Source: Entonaema liquescens (taxonomy: Eukaryota > Ascomycota > Sordariomycetes > Xylariales > Xylariaceae). From it: a stretch of DNA of 64,000 bases. Shown here one piece after another: positions 21,642 through 32,232 of this stretch (positions are counted from its first letter, which is position 1; each line of letters opens with the position of its first letter). Made by a program: the position numbers and the translations under genes. A model generated the notes under the pieces. It saw only the letters and a program-made list of their open reading frames with translations, did not search any database and was not told the DNA's origin. Where the stretch lies: NCBI GenBank assembly GCA_902805475.1, contig CADCSX010000008.1:2152001-2216000 (forward strand), written 5' to 3'.

Positions 21642-22613
21642 TCATACTGTCGTCACCTCTACCTGCTGCTCCCGCTCGACTCGCTCGAGAGCGGCAGTGA
21701 GCCGCTCTTCCTCGGCTTTCTGCTGCATTTCTTGTAGGTATTGCGCATATCGCGACTTCTTGTTGTGGATGCCGCATTCGGACTTGGCTTGGCCCTTCCA
21801 CCGGCCCGCACGCTCGTCCTCGCCCGCGGACACGGGAGACGTCGAGTGCCAGTCGCCGACGGACTTGTACCCGCGGTCCAGGAGCACGTTGTACGGCACG
21901 TCGTTCTCCGTGATGTATTGCTTGACCTGACCGAAGGTCCAATCGACGAGTGGGTTGATCTTGACGATGCCGGTCTCTTCATCGACCTCGAGGACACCGA
22001 TCTTGTCACGCTCGCCGCCTTGTGAGCGCCGGCGGCCCGTTAGGACGGCGGCCACGTTGAGCTCCGAGTAGGCCCGCTGTTGCGGCTCGACCTTGGCGAT
22101 CCAGTCGTATAGTTCGGCTGCTGTCTCGTACAGCTTCTCGCCGTAGCGCTGCTCGAATTCGGCGGTGGTGTTTGCGTCATGAGGCTTAAAGGTGTGGATT
22201 TTGATGTTGGGGTATTTGTCCTTGACTCTCTGGACTAGGTCATGGGTCTCTTGGAAATGGTACAGTGTGTCGAGAAAGATAAGGTCGACGGGCGAGGAGT
22301 CTGGGGATTCCTTCTCGATCTTGGAGAGCATGTCTGTGGATACCAAACCGGTAAGGCCAAACGCCGTCGATTGGTATAAGTTAGGAAATAAGATCTTGAC
22401 GAAACGAAGCCTGTCCATGGCGTCCATCTTTTCTAATTGTTGGTTGAGATGCTTGACGTGTGGTGCTGTGAGCGTCACTAGAGGAAGCTCGCTCGTGGAC
22501 TCAGCCGTGGACGACGAAGCTGAACCATATCCTGATTCTAGATCGGTTGTGGAAGCTAGGTCTTTGGATGAGATGCGTGGGGAGGCACGCTCGACGTACG
22601 ACGAAGACCCCAT
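21642..22613 (-). CDS. MET16: Phosphoadenylyl-sulfate (PAPS) reductase
   Basis: Intronless, 323 aa. It reduces PAPS to sulfite with thioredoxin as electron donor in the cytosolic sulfate assimilation pathway. Visible signatures are the nucleotide-binding segment STAFGLTGLVS (about 85-95), VDLIFLDTLYHFQET, the arginine patch GRRRSQGG (about 195-202), and the catalytic ECGIH at 279-283, whose cysteine carries the sulfite intermediate. Length and architecture match fungal Met16/sA. About 45 N-terminal Ser-rich residues precede the domain. A C-terminal glutamate-rich helix of 40 residues follows the catalytic motif. The start is the first ATG, in the context CCCCATGGGG-like on the coding strand. 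Confidence 0.95.
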   Translation of the reverse strand: MGSSSYVERASPRISSKDLASTTDLESGYGSASSSTAESTSELPLVTLTAPHVKHLNQQLEKMDAMDRLRFVKILFPNLYQSTAFGLTGLVSTDMLSKIEKESPDSSPVDLIFLDTLYHFQETHDLVQRVKDKYPNIKIHTFKPHDANTTAEFEQRYGEKLYETAAELYDWIAKVEPQQRAYSELNVAAVLTGRRRSQGGERDKIGVLEVDEETGIVKINPLVDWTFGQVKQYITENDVPYNVLLDRGYKSVGDWHSTSPVSAGEDERAGRWKGQAKSECGIHNKKSRYAQYLQEMQQKAEEERLTAALERVEREQQVEVTTV

Positions 22614-25421
22614 GTTGAATTATGTGATTTGATATGGAAGAGGTATGTGTTGTGTGTTTTACCCAGGGGAGGTAATAGGTCCAAATCAAGCCGGGTAAAG
22701 ACTTGAGAGGACTAGAGACTTATGACGAAACGAGAATATGGATTATATTTCTCTACAAAATACTGAGAAGCTTGAAGATGTTCTTGAGAGGTTTTTAAGG
22801 ATGATGAGAGAACAATGATGGAAGAGAAAAGACAAGAGGATCAGAACGGGGGAACTAGAGTATTTTCACTATGGAGAAAAAAGTGCTAAAGGTACTGTTC
22901 GAGTTATTATAAAAGGGGAAACAATAAGAGAGAAAGTTATCCTGTAGACCGAGTCGGTACTTACTTTACTTTACATATACACACTACCTTGGAAGATGTA
23001 TCATAAATTCCCGTAGTATCTAACTAGTAACAACAGTTACTAAGTTATATTTGCCCTATCATTTCTCCGTATCTTCCCTGACTAATCCGGTTCTCGGGAT
23101 GTCTTTAACTTGTTGTTGTGTGATTTTGTATGGTTTTGTGCGGTTTTGTGTGGTAAAAAGCTGTTGCATATGGGGCTGGGGGTATTGCGCGATCTGCTTA
23201 GATGAGATTTTACAGGCGGTAGTGAGTAAAGACCGGAGACTCCAAGACGTCTTTGGTGTCAAGGCGTCTTTAGAAATTTTAGACACCGATCACGACATCG
23301 GCGCTAGTGTGGTCGCGACGGCACAACCGACCCTATTGATTGGCAGAATATTGGGTCCCTTCCCTTTCTTGCGGGAAAGCAGGCAAGAGGTAGGGAAAGT
23401 TGCGGTTAGAAAAAGCCGAGAGTGAGTTACCGATACTTCTTTCCCGGTTGTCTCTCTTGACTTATTACTACATAGTACTACTTACATGGGCAAGTGCTAT
23501 GCTATTCTATGCTATGCTCATGTAAGCCCACGTCAAAACATTTCTGTTACCATGTACATGTACTATTTACTTTGAAGGTTAAAATACCTACCATCAGCTA
23601 ATCTTTACTTTTTCGACGTCACGATTTGGCTTTTTAACTGGATCTATCCATGTGGTTTTTTGGTGTCGTTGCTTTTCCTCTGCCGGGGCACTACCGAATG
23701 ATGCCATCGACTTGACATGGATATTTGCTTGGCTATCGGGAACCGTTCAAGAAACAGCATGATTAGTTAGAGTTCGGTCGTGTTTAATGCTGGACAGAGT
23801 TCATTGCGTGCTCTATGTTCACGAGTCACTGGTATTGGCGCGGCCATGCAAGGTTTATATACTCGTAGTTGTGAGGTTCGTATGCTGAGCACGCAATCAC
23901 AAGCCTGGAAAGTTAAGACTTTGCCGTCTTTCTTCAATGGTATATAAGTTTAGGTCTTCCCATCAATGTGATTAGGAAATTGTAGAGTCCTTCCTCTCAT
24001 TAATACCTACATCTGTATTACGTGGTGCTCGGTTGGGTTTACATGCTACGTAACGGCTGTATAACACGACATAGCTATAACCAGTTACGGATCTATATAA
24101 AAGATGAGTGTCGACAGAAGCGGCATATCAATCCTCTGAGGTATAGCATATTACATGTATGGCTTGGAGGTCTGTTACAAATCCGATTGATGTGTTTGTT
24201 GTTTATTATCAGCCTACATAACGTCTAGTGTACCTATGTAAAAAGAAGGCCTCTTGACTTGGCCTCTTGACTTGGCCTCTTGACTTGACCCGCTTGTTTC
24301 TTTCATACCGCTCCCGGTGCCTTACAAACCAAACGCCCAAGTAAGGGAATGTCACCATCGTTAGAGAATATGGCGAATTCTAAGCGGTTGTCGGAAATTC
24401 GACGAGAAAAATCAAAATGATGAGGCTACGAGAGAAGGAAACTTGAAGAACTCGGGTCTCGGTATGATGTTGTAATGTTGCAATGGTTAAAGAGCCGCTT
24501 GAACGGGTCATCGGGGCCGATAGCCGTACCAAGAATTGCAATTTCTGCTTAAAAATGCCGGAGATCCTTTTGCCTTTACGGACTAGGCAGGTACCGAGTT
24601 TATGTACCATTAATTTTTAGCTGTGTTTAGCTGCTTACATATCTACGTAAAGGTAGGTGGCGAGATTGCATCTAGACCCTGTGAGATCTGGGGTATGAGG
24701 TTGCTTGTGGCAAGGCTCATATATTAATATACTACACACGCGATCCCGTTCACTTATTCTTTCTGTCTCTCCTAAGTCCTCAGCTAAAGACTTTGAATCC
24801 CATATATACAGATGTACATAAGGTCAGGTACTTTGCACATGCCCGCTCTAATACCACTTGGGTATAGATAATCCGGGGTAATGCATTAGATCATTTACAT
24901 AAAATTCGTCATTATCTAACATTACCTAAGGTACCTATTCAACTGACGGCATTTCTTCGGGTAGCTGACTCAGCACTCAAAGTACCTAGTGAAGTTAAAA
25001 CCCATTCATACCTAGCATGTACTTCACGGAGCGCGCCGAGGTACTCTCACTTTTCTTCATCTTAACAAGCCAATGATAGGCTTCATACAGACCCAGCCAC
25101 CAGGAACGGGTCAAGTACGCATGCCTAACGCTAAACTAATCGCAGGTGAGCAGGTGAGGAAAAAAATACCCCGCGCAATTTGTGAACCTCATTCCTCGCG
25201 TAATAACATAGAGCCTCAAACGTTGGGTACCATTCAAGTTCGCCTAAAGAGTTACATCCCAAGTTACATCTCATGGTATCTCGATCCTATAGAGAACCTC
25301 TAACCCGATTCCCTAAGTACAAGTCCGCTCATCATACAATAATAAAGTGCATCAATTAGTGATCATTTCTCTCTTTCTTTCTCTTTCTCTCTCTCTCTCT
25401 CCCACCCCTCTATAATCCATC
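22614..25421. other. Long intergenic region between MET16 and SER2
   Basis: 2.8 kb between divergent genes. Open frames at 23051-23425, 24022-24228 and 25073-25303 lack domains and codon bias. There is a 13-nt tandem at 24248-24287, a TACCTAAGGTA palindrome at 24923-24933, and a (CTTT/CT)n tract at 25368-25400 just before SER2, typical of a pyrimidine-rich fungal leader. Confidence 0.5.
24248..24287. repeat. Tandem 13-nt repeat, three copies
   Basis: Three consecutive copies of GGCCTCTTGACTT (last one partly diverged). Confidence 0.85.
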
Positions 25422-26837
25422 ATGGCCGCCGACGATAGCCCCACGAAGCAAAACTCGGGTCGGCCGCAGTTATCTTCGATGAGAACTAGTTCTTATCTCA
25501 AAGAACATCAGCAATACCGTCCTCCTAAGCACCTGGATAGTCATTTCGGCATAGACACGGTCGTTGAAGACTTGCAAAGCCATAGAATTTCTCCTCCAAA
25601 GCCTTTCAGCCCTTTCAACGGTGTGCCCTCCAAGGATGAGCCGCCGCGTATCGTTGAAGGCGCTAGCCACGACTTCACTCACCCAAACTGCGCTCCTCCT
25701 AGAGGCACCAAAATAGATCGACTTGTTGCTACCTTGATCTACAAGTCTGCCTCGTCTCGTTCTACGGTCCCATCTCCGAGACTTGCCTCATCCAACTCCG
25801 ATATTCCCGCGAATCTCGCACCAACTACCAACATTGAGTCATTTCCCTTGGAACCTCCCGCAGCCGCCGAACCCGAGCCTCTCGATCACCTTTATGGATC
25901 TTATATATCCCCGCTATGCATCACATCTTTTCTTCACTTGATGTCTACCTTCCCGTTGCCTCAAGGGGTTAGTGAAGCTACGTCTTCTCATCGTTGTCTT
26001 GACGACCGAGAGCATCCTCTCGTCGTTGAGTTAACTCTATCTCCCGCGCCATGCCCTACATATCTCTCTCTAGCAGATCTGAGGAAGCATGAGCTCATCT
26101 ACCGATTTGAGAGGGAATGGAACGTCGATGTCGTATTACAACACGACACCCTCTGGCGACGATATCCGCGTCTGGTCGTCTTCGACATGGACAGCACATT
26201 GATTACACAGGAGGTCATCGACCTACTTGCTGCCACCATTACGGACCCTCCGGATCTGGCCGCTAAGGTCGCTGACATCACAAGCCGGGCCATGCATGGG
26301 GAGTTGGAATTTGACGCCGCATTCCGGGAACGAGTCGCTCTTCTTAAGGGACTTCCAGCTACGATATTTGAACAATTACGACCCGTACTCAATGTCACAA
26401 AAGGAGTTCCCGAGTTGCTGAGAGCGTTCAAGAGAATGGGCGTCAAGACTGCCGTGCTATCTGGTGGCTTTATTCCGTTAACCGGTTGGCTAGCTGGAGA
26501 GCTCGGAATTGACTACGCATATGCAAACGAGGTCGTGATTGATGACTCCGGACGCCTAACTGGCGAAGTTAAGGGGCGTATCGTAGGTAGGGAACGGAAA
26601 CAGGAACTCCTGCTTGAGATTGCCAAACAGGAAGGAGTCGCACTTGAGCAAGTCGTAGCAGTCGGCGATGGTGCTAACGACTTATTGATGCTCGACACGG
26701 CTGGTCTAGGCGTCGCATGGAATGCGAAGCCGAGGGTCCAACTGGAGGCTAATGCTCGTCTCAACGGCCAGAGTCTAGTCGAATTACTTTACCTATTCGG
26801 ACTTACCAGCCAAGAGGTGGACTTGCTAACCGCGTAA
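25422..26837 (+). CDS. SER2: Phosphoserine phosphatase
   Basis: Intronless, 471 aa. It performs the last step of serine biosynthesis, phosphoserine to serine. The catalytic HAD domain occupies residues 250-470: the nucleophile motif DMDST is at 255-259, the second motif is in AVLSGGFIPLTGW, and the metal-binding GDGANDLLML starts at 415. The N-terminal 250 residues are Ser/Pro-rich at first, then contain a region (LVVELTLSPAP onward) equivalent to the fungal N-terminal extension. The protein is longer than the 309-aa yeast enzyme, as is common in Pezizomycotina. The ATG follows a CT-rich leader directly. Confidence 0.95.
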   Translation: MAADDSPTKQNSGRPQLSSMRTSSYLKEHQQYRPPKHLDSHFGIDTVVEDLQSHRISPPKPFSPFNGVPSKDEPPRIVEGASHDFTHPNCAPPRGTKIDRLVATLIYKSASSRSTVPSPRLASSNSDIPANLAPTTNIESFPLEPPAAAEPEPLDHLYGSYISPLCITSFLHLMSTFPLPQGVSEATSSHRCLDDREHPLVVELTLSPAPCPTYLSLADLRKHELIYRFEREWNVDVVLQHDTLWRRYPRLVVFDMDSTLITQEVIDLLAATITDPPDLAAKVADITSRAMHGELEFDAAFRERVALLKGLPATIFEQLRPVLNVTKGVPELLRAFKRMGVKTAVLSGGFIPLTGWLAGELGIDYAYANEVVIDDSGRLTGEVKGRIVGRERKQELLLEIAKQEGVALEQVVAVGDGANDLLMLDTAGLGVAWNAKPRVQLEANARLNGQSLVELLYLFGLTSQEVDLLTA

Positions 26838-27387
26838 ACCTATAAGATAGGTACGTCTATTATATAACTATTCTTTCTACTTCGTATACGTATATAGATT
26901 TGGCCTGGCTTGATGCCACTTAAAATGCCTGGAAAATTCGGAGAGAAGGCCAGGGAAGCATTCCATTTCAACGACTTTTTATCACGATGGAGAGATGACC
27001 AGAAAAGTATCATTTCGGGAATCCAGCGGCCGTTTAACGGGACTAAGTTATCGTTTGTAGGAGTGATGTAGGCTTTTCCTATTATCACATTCGTTGATCC
27101 TAAAGTCTAGTCGCCAGAGAATGTCGTATGTCATGAACTAGGCTAAGCTAGTAATTTCACATAACGAAGCAGATATATATCGAATTGAAGTATACGTAAA
27201 CAAATAAAATATCGGAATTAGCTTATCGACTGAACAGGTGGATTAATGACTGGCGTAATAAATAACAATAGCTGTCCTAATGCTTGGCCTAGGTTATGTA
27301 CAGTCAATGTAGAAATGTTGCATCCTCTTATAGTTCTAACGACCAGAGAAAGCGATCCGATGTTTTCTCCTCTAGGAGGAAATACAT
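26838..27387. other. Convergent 3' regions, no gene
   Basis: Downstream of SER2 and of the small mitochondrial protein gene. No coding signal. Confidence 0.55.
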
Positions 27388-28197
27388 CTAGTAGCCATCC
27401 TTACCCCATTTGTTGTACTTGTCGTGGAGAGACTGCGTACACACATTCTGTTAGTATATAAACTTGCCCGAAATCATTCTATATATAGGATGGATAGATG
27501 GGCGTGCACATGCGTACCTTTGGCAGGTTGACGTCGGGGATAACGACGACGTTGACGGCGCTGGGAGCGTCCTTCGGGGCGGCGGAGGGGTCGCCGCCGG
27601 GGTGGTATCGGTACTTGCCCTCCGTCGCGCCGGTCTCCCAGGGCATGCCGGACTTGGCTACGCCGACGGGGGCCTCGGATGTGGCTTGGGTGGGAGAGCG
27701 GCCTGGAGTAGTGGTGTTAGGATCTTAGAAACGAGGTCGAGAAGGAAGAAGAAGAGGAGCAGTAGAGGGGAGGCTAGAAAAGAAATGCGCGTACCAAAGT
27801 AGAGACCAGCACCGCCTAGAGCTAGAACCATAACACCTCCCAGAATCTGTTAAGCGGAAGCCAAGTCAGCATTCGTCTGCAGATATAACTATAGGTATCA
27901 GATATAACTATAGGTATAAACCTAATGTTTGTTCCGTTCTCGACGTAATAAAGGATATATGTATGTGGTCTAAGGTAGGTATGTAGGTATGTAGGTATGT
28001 ATGTGTGTATGTGTGTATGTGTGTATGCATCAACCACTACGAGAGCTACAGTGTGGGATATATATTCGGCTATGACGCACCATGAGTTCGGGGTTGCGCT
28101 TCGTCTCCTCCTTCAGGGCCGGGTTGGCAGCGAAGCGGCGGGCAGTAGTAGAGAAGGCCCGCTGAGAAAGGGCTCTTCGGGCGATGATAGAAGCCAT
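27388..28197 (-). CDS. Small mitochondrial single-span membrane protein, fungal
   Basis: Four exons on the minus strand: 28197-28081, 27846-27795, 27702-27518 and 27432-27388; introns of 234, 92 and 85 nt, all with GT...AG. The frames join cleanly to 132 aa. The N-terminus MASIIARRALSQRAFSTTAR is a classic mitochondrial presequence with an FSTTAR processing motif. One transmembrane segment (ILGGVMVLALGGAGLYF, about 40-56) follows, then a soluble part with KYRYHPGGDP and the C-terminus LHDKYNKWGKDGY. I do not recognise the family name; size and layout suggest an accessory subunit of an inner-membrane complex. A GC-rich shadow frame runs on the opposite strand. The first intron carries a GT/TA microsatellite. 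Confidence 0.82.
27966..28028. repeat. GTAG/GTAT/GTGT microsatellite in an intron
   Basis: Tandem GTATGTAG then GTATGTGT units within the first intron of the small mitochondrial protein gene. Confidence 0.8.
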
Positions 28198-29370
28198 AAC
28201 TTAAGGAGATATTCGAGGGAGATCGCGGATGGTGTTGTTTTGTTGTTTGCGCTTTGGCTGGGTTTAGTTTAAGTGTAGGAACGGGTCTGCGGAGGTTTCG
28301 AAAGCTAGAGAGAAGAAGCTTCTACGTCGTACGATGTAATAGCCTTCGACGCTTTTGCAAAATTGGCCAATGAGAAGCGGGTTTGATTGTCTTGGGTTTA
28401 TACCTCACTTTTGAGGCACTAATGGCGTTTTGTGTGGTATGTTAGGTACCTAAGGTACATGCTGATATTTCAATGTCAACATGTGTTAGGAACATGTGTT
28501 AGGCTCTTAACTTGGGTATGCATATAAGCGTACATATGTTTGTTGCAGCGCCTTTGCGTCATGGCTGGATGGGCACTTAATCTAAAGTAGCTTCGTGTGG
28601 CTAGGCATTGTATGTACAATACTTACTTAGGCTAGGGCTGGTAAGCACTGTAGGTAAGCATCAGCCCCCCCAGCTTCAAATTGTTTAGGTTATGCATTAG
28701 CAGCATCGGTCGGTACTTTCATGCATTATAATTATCACATTTATAATTATCACTTGCATATACACTATGTATAACGCTGATGCGCAATCTTCGCCAACTT
28801 TATGCATGAACTGGGCTCCCCTTTAGAATTCGTCCTCCAAAGCCAGTTCCGCAAACTGCATCATCTATTTTCGCGAACGACTGCGAACTCTACGCGGCCC
28901 CCTCCAATTCGACCCGACCCGATTGTCCCTCCTTTTTTTTTCTTTTTTGATTTGCCTTCGCTACATTACCATATTCTAGTCATCCCACCGCTTCGCGACG
29001 CCTGCTGTGCAGATACAGCCGACCTCCGGGGAAAGGGATAATTAACTTGACGCTCTCTTCATTTTCTTTTCGACTTCTCCTTTCGGCAAACTATCGTCTT
29101 TGCCTGAACGCTATTACTCAATTTCTTTATTTCTCTCATTTGGCAAGCCGACCGAAACAAGAGTATTTATTATTGACCGTACGATATAACTTTGTAACCG
29201 GGAACGTATTCGCAATCACGAGTGATCGATTCTGTTAGGCTGGGTCACGGACCTCCTGGAATACTTGGGAAGATTAGAACCGTTTGCTGGGAAAGTTATG
29301 TTATAGGAAGGTGTCTCATGGAAGCTGAATACTCCCGAATATTATTCAAGCTAGACGAATAGCCTTAATC
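28198..29370. other. Divergent intergenic region before ERF2
   Basis: Promoter DNA for two divergent genes. A TACCTAAGGTA palindrome lies at 28447-28457 and an AATTATCACATTTATAATTATCAC direct repeat at about 28729-28753. Open frames at 28802-29041 and 29047-29238 lack domains and are probably the ERF2 leader. Confidence 0.5.
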
Positions 29371-31429
29371 ATGGCTTCGAATCACCAATCCGCGCAACCG
29401 GCATCGCCCTCGGACGACACGGACAGTTTCCCCAGCCCCAAGTTCCCCGCCGGTCCTCCGAGTATCATATCATCACGAATGACCGATATCGCGTCCGAAG
29501 ATGGTGATGCAATTACTCAAGAGCAAACAAGAACGACCGCTGGTCAAAGGAGGAGTTTCCGCGCTTCCGACTCCCGGCCCGGCACTGCGAGAACTGGCAT
29601 GTCTTCGTCGCGCGGCGCCTGGTCGCAAGCAACTCCGCTGAGGAAGGGTATACAAAGAGGAAGTAGTATAAGTGGCAGCATCAAGAGTGGTCGTCCAGTT
29701 AGCTCTACAAGCCGAACTCACGTACCCTTGGCTTCTCATGCCTTCTTTCATCCTATGAGTTCTCAGAAGCTCCAAGCCCAGAGAGGCGCACAACGGCCTG
29801 GAGCTGGCATGCAGCACCGGTTGAGTGTCGAATATGTACAGGATGATAATGAGTCTCATATCGCACCTCAGGATGTCAGCACATCGAGGCCCGCACCACT
29901 TCTGGTTCGTCACATGACAGATGATGGAGATGCACAATTACCTCCTTCCAGGGGTACTGAGATTACAGAGCCGTATGATCGTATCACCGCCACTACAAGC
30001 CCGACTCGTGGTCACCACCCTGCAGGCAGCCTTAGCGAGAGTATGCGCCCCTTACAGAAGAAGGCTGAGGAGAAGGGACTCAACCTGGACCTTGGCAAGA
30101 CTAAGACCTACAGGGATCAAGAAAACTTACCGAGTCCTATCAAATCCCCGCGGTCTTTCAGATCAGGACTTTTCTTACAGAGCAAAGGCGAGCCTGTAGC
30201 TACTCCTGCCAACCGTAATATGCATGGCGCAGAGAAGCTGTCTTCTGGCGCATCGTCCCCACGCTTCACCCCTGCCACTGCGAACATGCCGGCTACAAAA
30301 GTCAAGGCAGTGAAGGAGAAGGTGCAGGGTCATGGCTATAACCATGAGTATTTCGAGGGCAACACTGTATTCTGCATAGGAGGCCGTCTGCAGAACACAC
30401 GCCACCGGCCTATCAACATTGCGACTGGCCTCCTCGTTGTCTTGCCGGCTGTTCTCTTCTTCGCATTTTCTGCGTCCTACCTATGGCATCATGTCTCGCC
30501 CGCTGTGCCTATCATTTTCGCCTACTTGTTCTATATCTGTATCTCGTCTTTCCTTCGCGCCTCAGGCTCAGATCCAGGGGTAAGTAGTGTAATCCATGAC
30601 AAAGTATTTTTGACGATAACTGACGAATATTTAACTTTAGATCCTACCCCGGAATATCCACCAATTCCCTCCAGTGGATGAGCATGAGGACCCTCTACGT
30701 TTAGCACCCCCAACTAACGACTGGACTCTAATAAAGTCAGCCGAGTCGAGCACTGCAGCAATGGAAGTGCCAACCAAATACTGCAAGACCTGTAACATCT
30801 GGCGTCCTCCTCGGGCTCATCACTGCCGTCTATGTGATAATTGTGTCGAGACTCAGGACCACCACTGTGTTTGGATCAACAACTGCGTTGGGAGACGTAA
30901 TTACCGATATTTCTTTACTTTTCTAGCTTCCGGCACCATGCTCGCGGTTTACTTGGTTGGTGCGTCGCTTGCTCAAGTACTAGTCTTTTCACATGAGGAG
31001 AATGTGTCGTTCGGGACAGCCGTCGGCCACTTCCGGGTTCCCTTCGCTATGGTTATCTATGGGGTTATATGCCTCCTGTACCCTGCGGCTTTGATGGGTT
31101 ACCACTTGTTCCTTATGGCTAGGGGCGAGACGACCAGGGAGTTCCTCAATTCGCAGAAGTTCTTAAAGAAAGACCGATACAGGGCGTTCGCTCAGGGTAG
31201 CATGTGGAAGAACTGGGTTGTGGTGTTGTGCCGCCCACGTCCGCCAACGTACTACCGCTTCAAGCATCGATTCGAGGAGGGAGATCAGCGGTTCGGGGTG
31301 CGGCGGAACCAGCATGGGGGTAATCCTTCTCAAGGCGGAGAGGATATGGAAATGCAAGCTGTACGACCCCCTTCCAGTGGCTTTCAAGGACCAACCGCTC
31401 TACGCAACCTTACAGCCAGTACGCGATGA
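29371..31429 (+). CDS. ERF2: Erf2-type DHHC palmitoyltransferase
   Basis: Exons 29371-30579 and 30641-31429 (intron 61 nt) encode 665 aa. The first 320 residues are Ser/Pro-rich and disordered. The membrane part then begins (NHEYFEGNTVFCIGGRLQNTRHRPIN) with two transmembrane spans (about 350-395). Next comes the conserved SGSDPGILPRN join across the intron, and the cysteine-rich catalytic domain CKTCNIWRPPRAHHCRLCDNC with DHHC at 476-479, then WINNCVGRRNYRYFF, and two more spans. It is an ER/Golgi S-acyltransferase; the yeast orthologue palmitoylates Ras with Erf4. The basic C-terminal tail contains the ARGETTREFLN (TTxE-type) motif. Confidence 0.95.
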
Positions 31430-32232
31430 GTACTAGGCACACCCGTCTCCTTCTACTTGGCTGGTGTCCGGTAGTTCTACCGTTCTACCGTTCTTTACTA
31501 GACAATATTTTATGTAATGTCTTCTAGCACGAATACCCCTTCAATCAACTTTGCTTTTCTTCATCTCTTGTACAATTATGACCGTCGGAATTAAAGGAGA
31601 CGTGTGAAACTACTATGTGTTACTACTTCGTAAGGTCTCGGTAAGAGCTTGAGACCTGATATGTAAAGGGGTGAAAGGATAATAAGGATAAGGAATGGGG
31701 TTTATCGGAATGACGTTATGAAGGAAAAGAGTTAGGCTGTATTATGTTCATGTTGAAAATACGATTCTTTAAAAGTGCGATTTCAATGCCTACGTAGATG
31801 TATCCAAGATAGCTGAAATTGTTGTTGTTTCCTAAGGGGTAATAAGGGAGGCGAGCGTGCTATCACGTGATAGTTGATATATGTTCGACATGTCCCACTT
31901 CCGCCCATTTCGCCGCCCACTTTGCCCACTCTTAGCCGTAACCTGATAAGGAAGTTGGGACTTTTTTATACTAAGATGATTAGCTGATGGTCTCGTGAAT
32001 AAAAATAAATTTGCTAATTAATCTTTTTCTGCTTCGATTTGTTTTGTTGCATTTCGCCTCTGTCGAATCATATTTTCTTACCTATATAGGTTCGTCCATT
32101 GTTCATTCTTTTATGCCAATGTTCGAGCTATAGGTTGAAATTCTGGGCGACTTCATTCTCTTAGATTTGCTAGACTAATTATATAGATTTACCACCTCTG
32201 TCTGCGTCGCGCGCCGCTTACATCGCTCGACG
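31430..32232. other. Intergenic, transporter promoter
   Basis: Downstream of ERF2 and upstream of the transporter gene. Contains the TATCACGTGATA palindrome listed separately and an additional TGATAA site at about 31944-31949. No coding signal. Confidence 0.5.
31861..31872. promoter_or_regulatory. GATA/E-box palindrome TATCACGTGATA
   Basis: A perfect 12-bp palindrome joining two inverted GATA cores around a CACGTG E-box, 360 bp upstream of a solute symporter. GATA cores are bound by AreA/NIT2 nitrogen regulators, and CACGTG by bHLH factors. Function here is inferred from position. Confidence 0.4.

Noticed and set aside
23051..23425. 124-codon open frame between MET16 and SER2
   Set aside because: Contains repetitive Val/Cys-rich segments from a TTTTGTGTGGTT repeat and no domain.
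27464..27802. GC-rich plus-strand frame
   Set aside because: Lies antisense to the third exon of the small mitochondrial protein gene; repetitive Gly/Val composition is a shadow effect.
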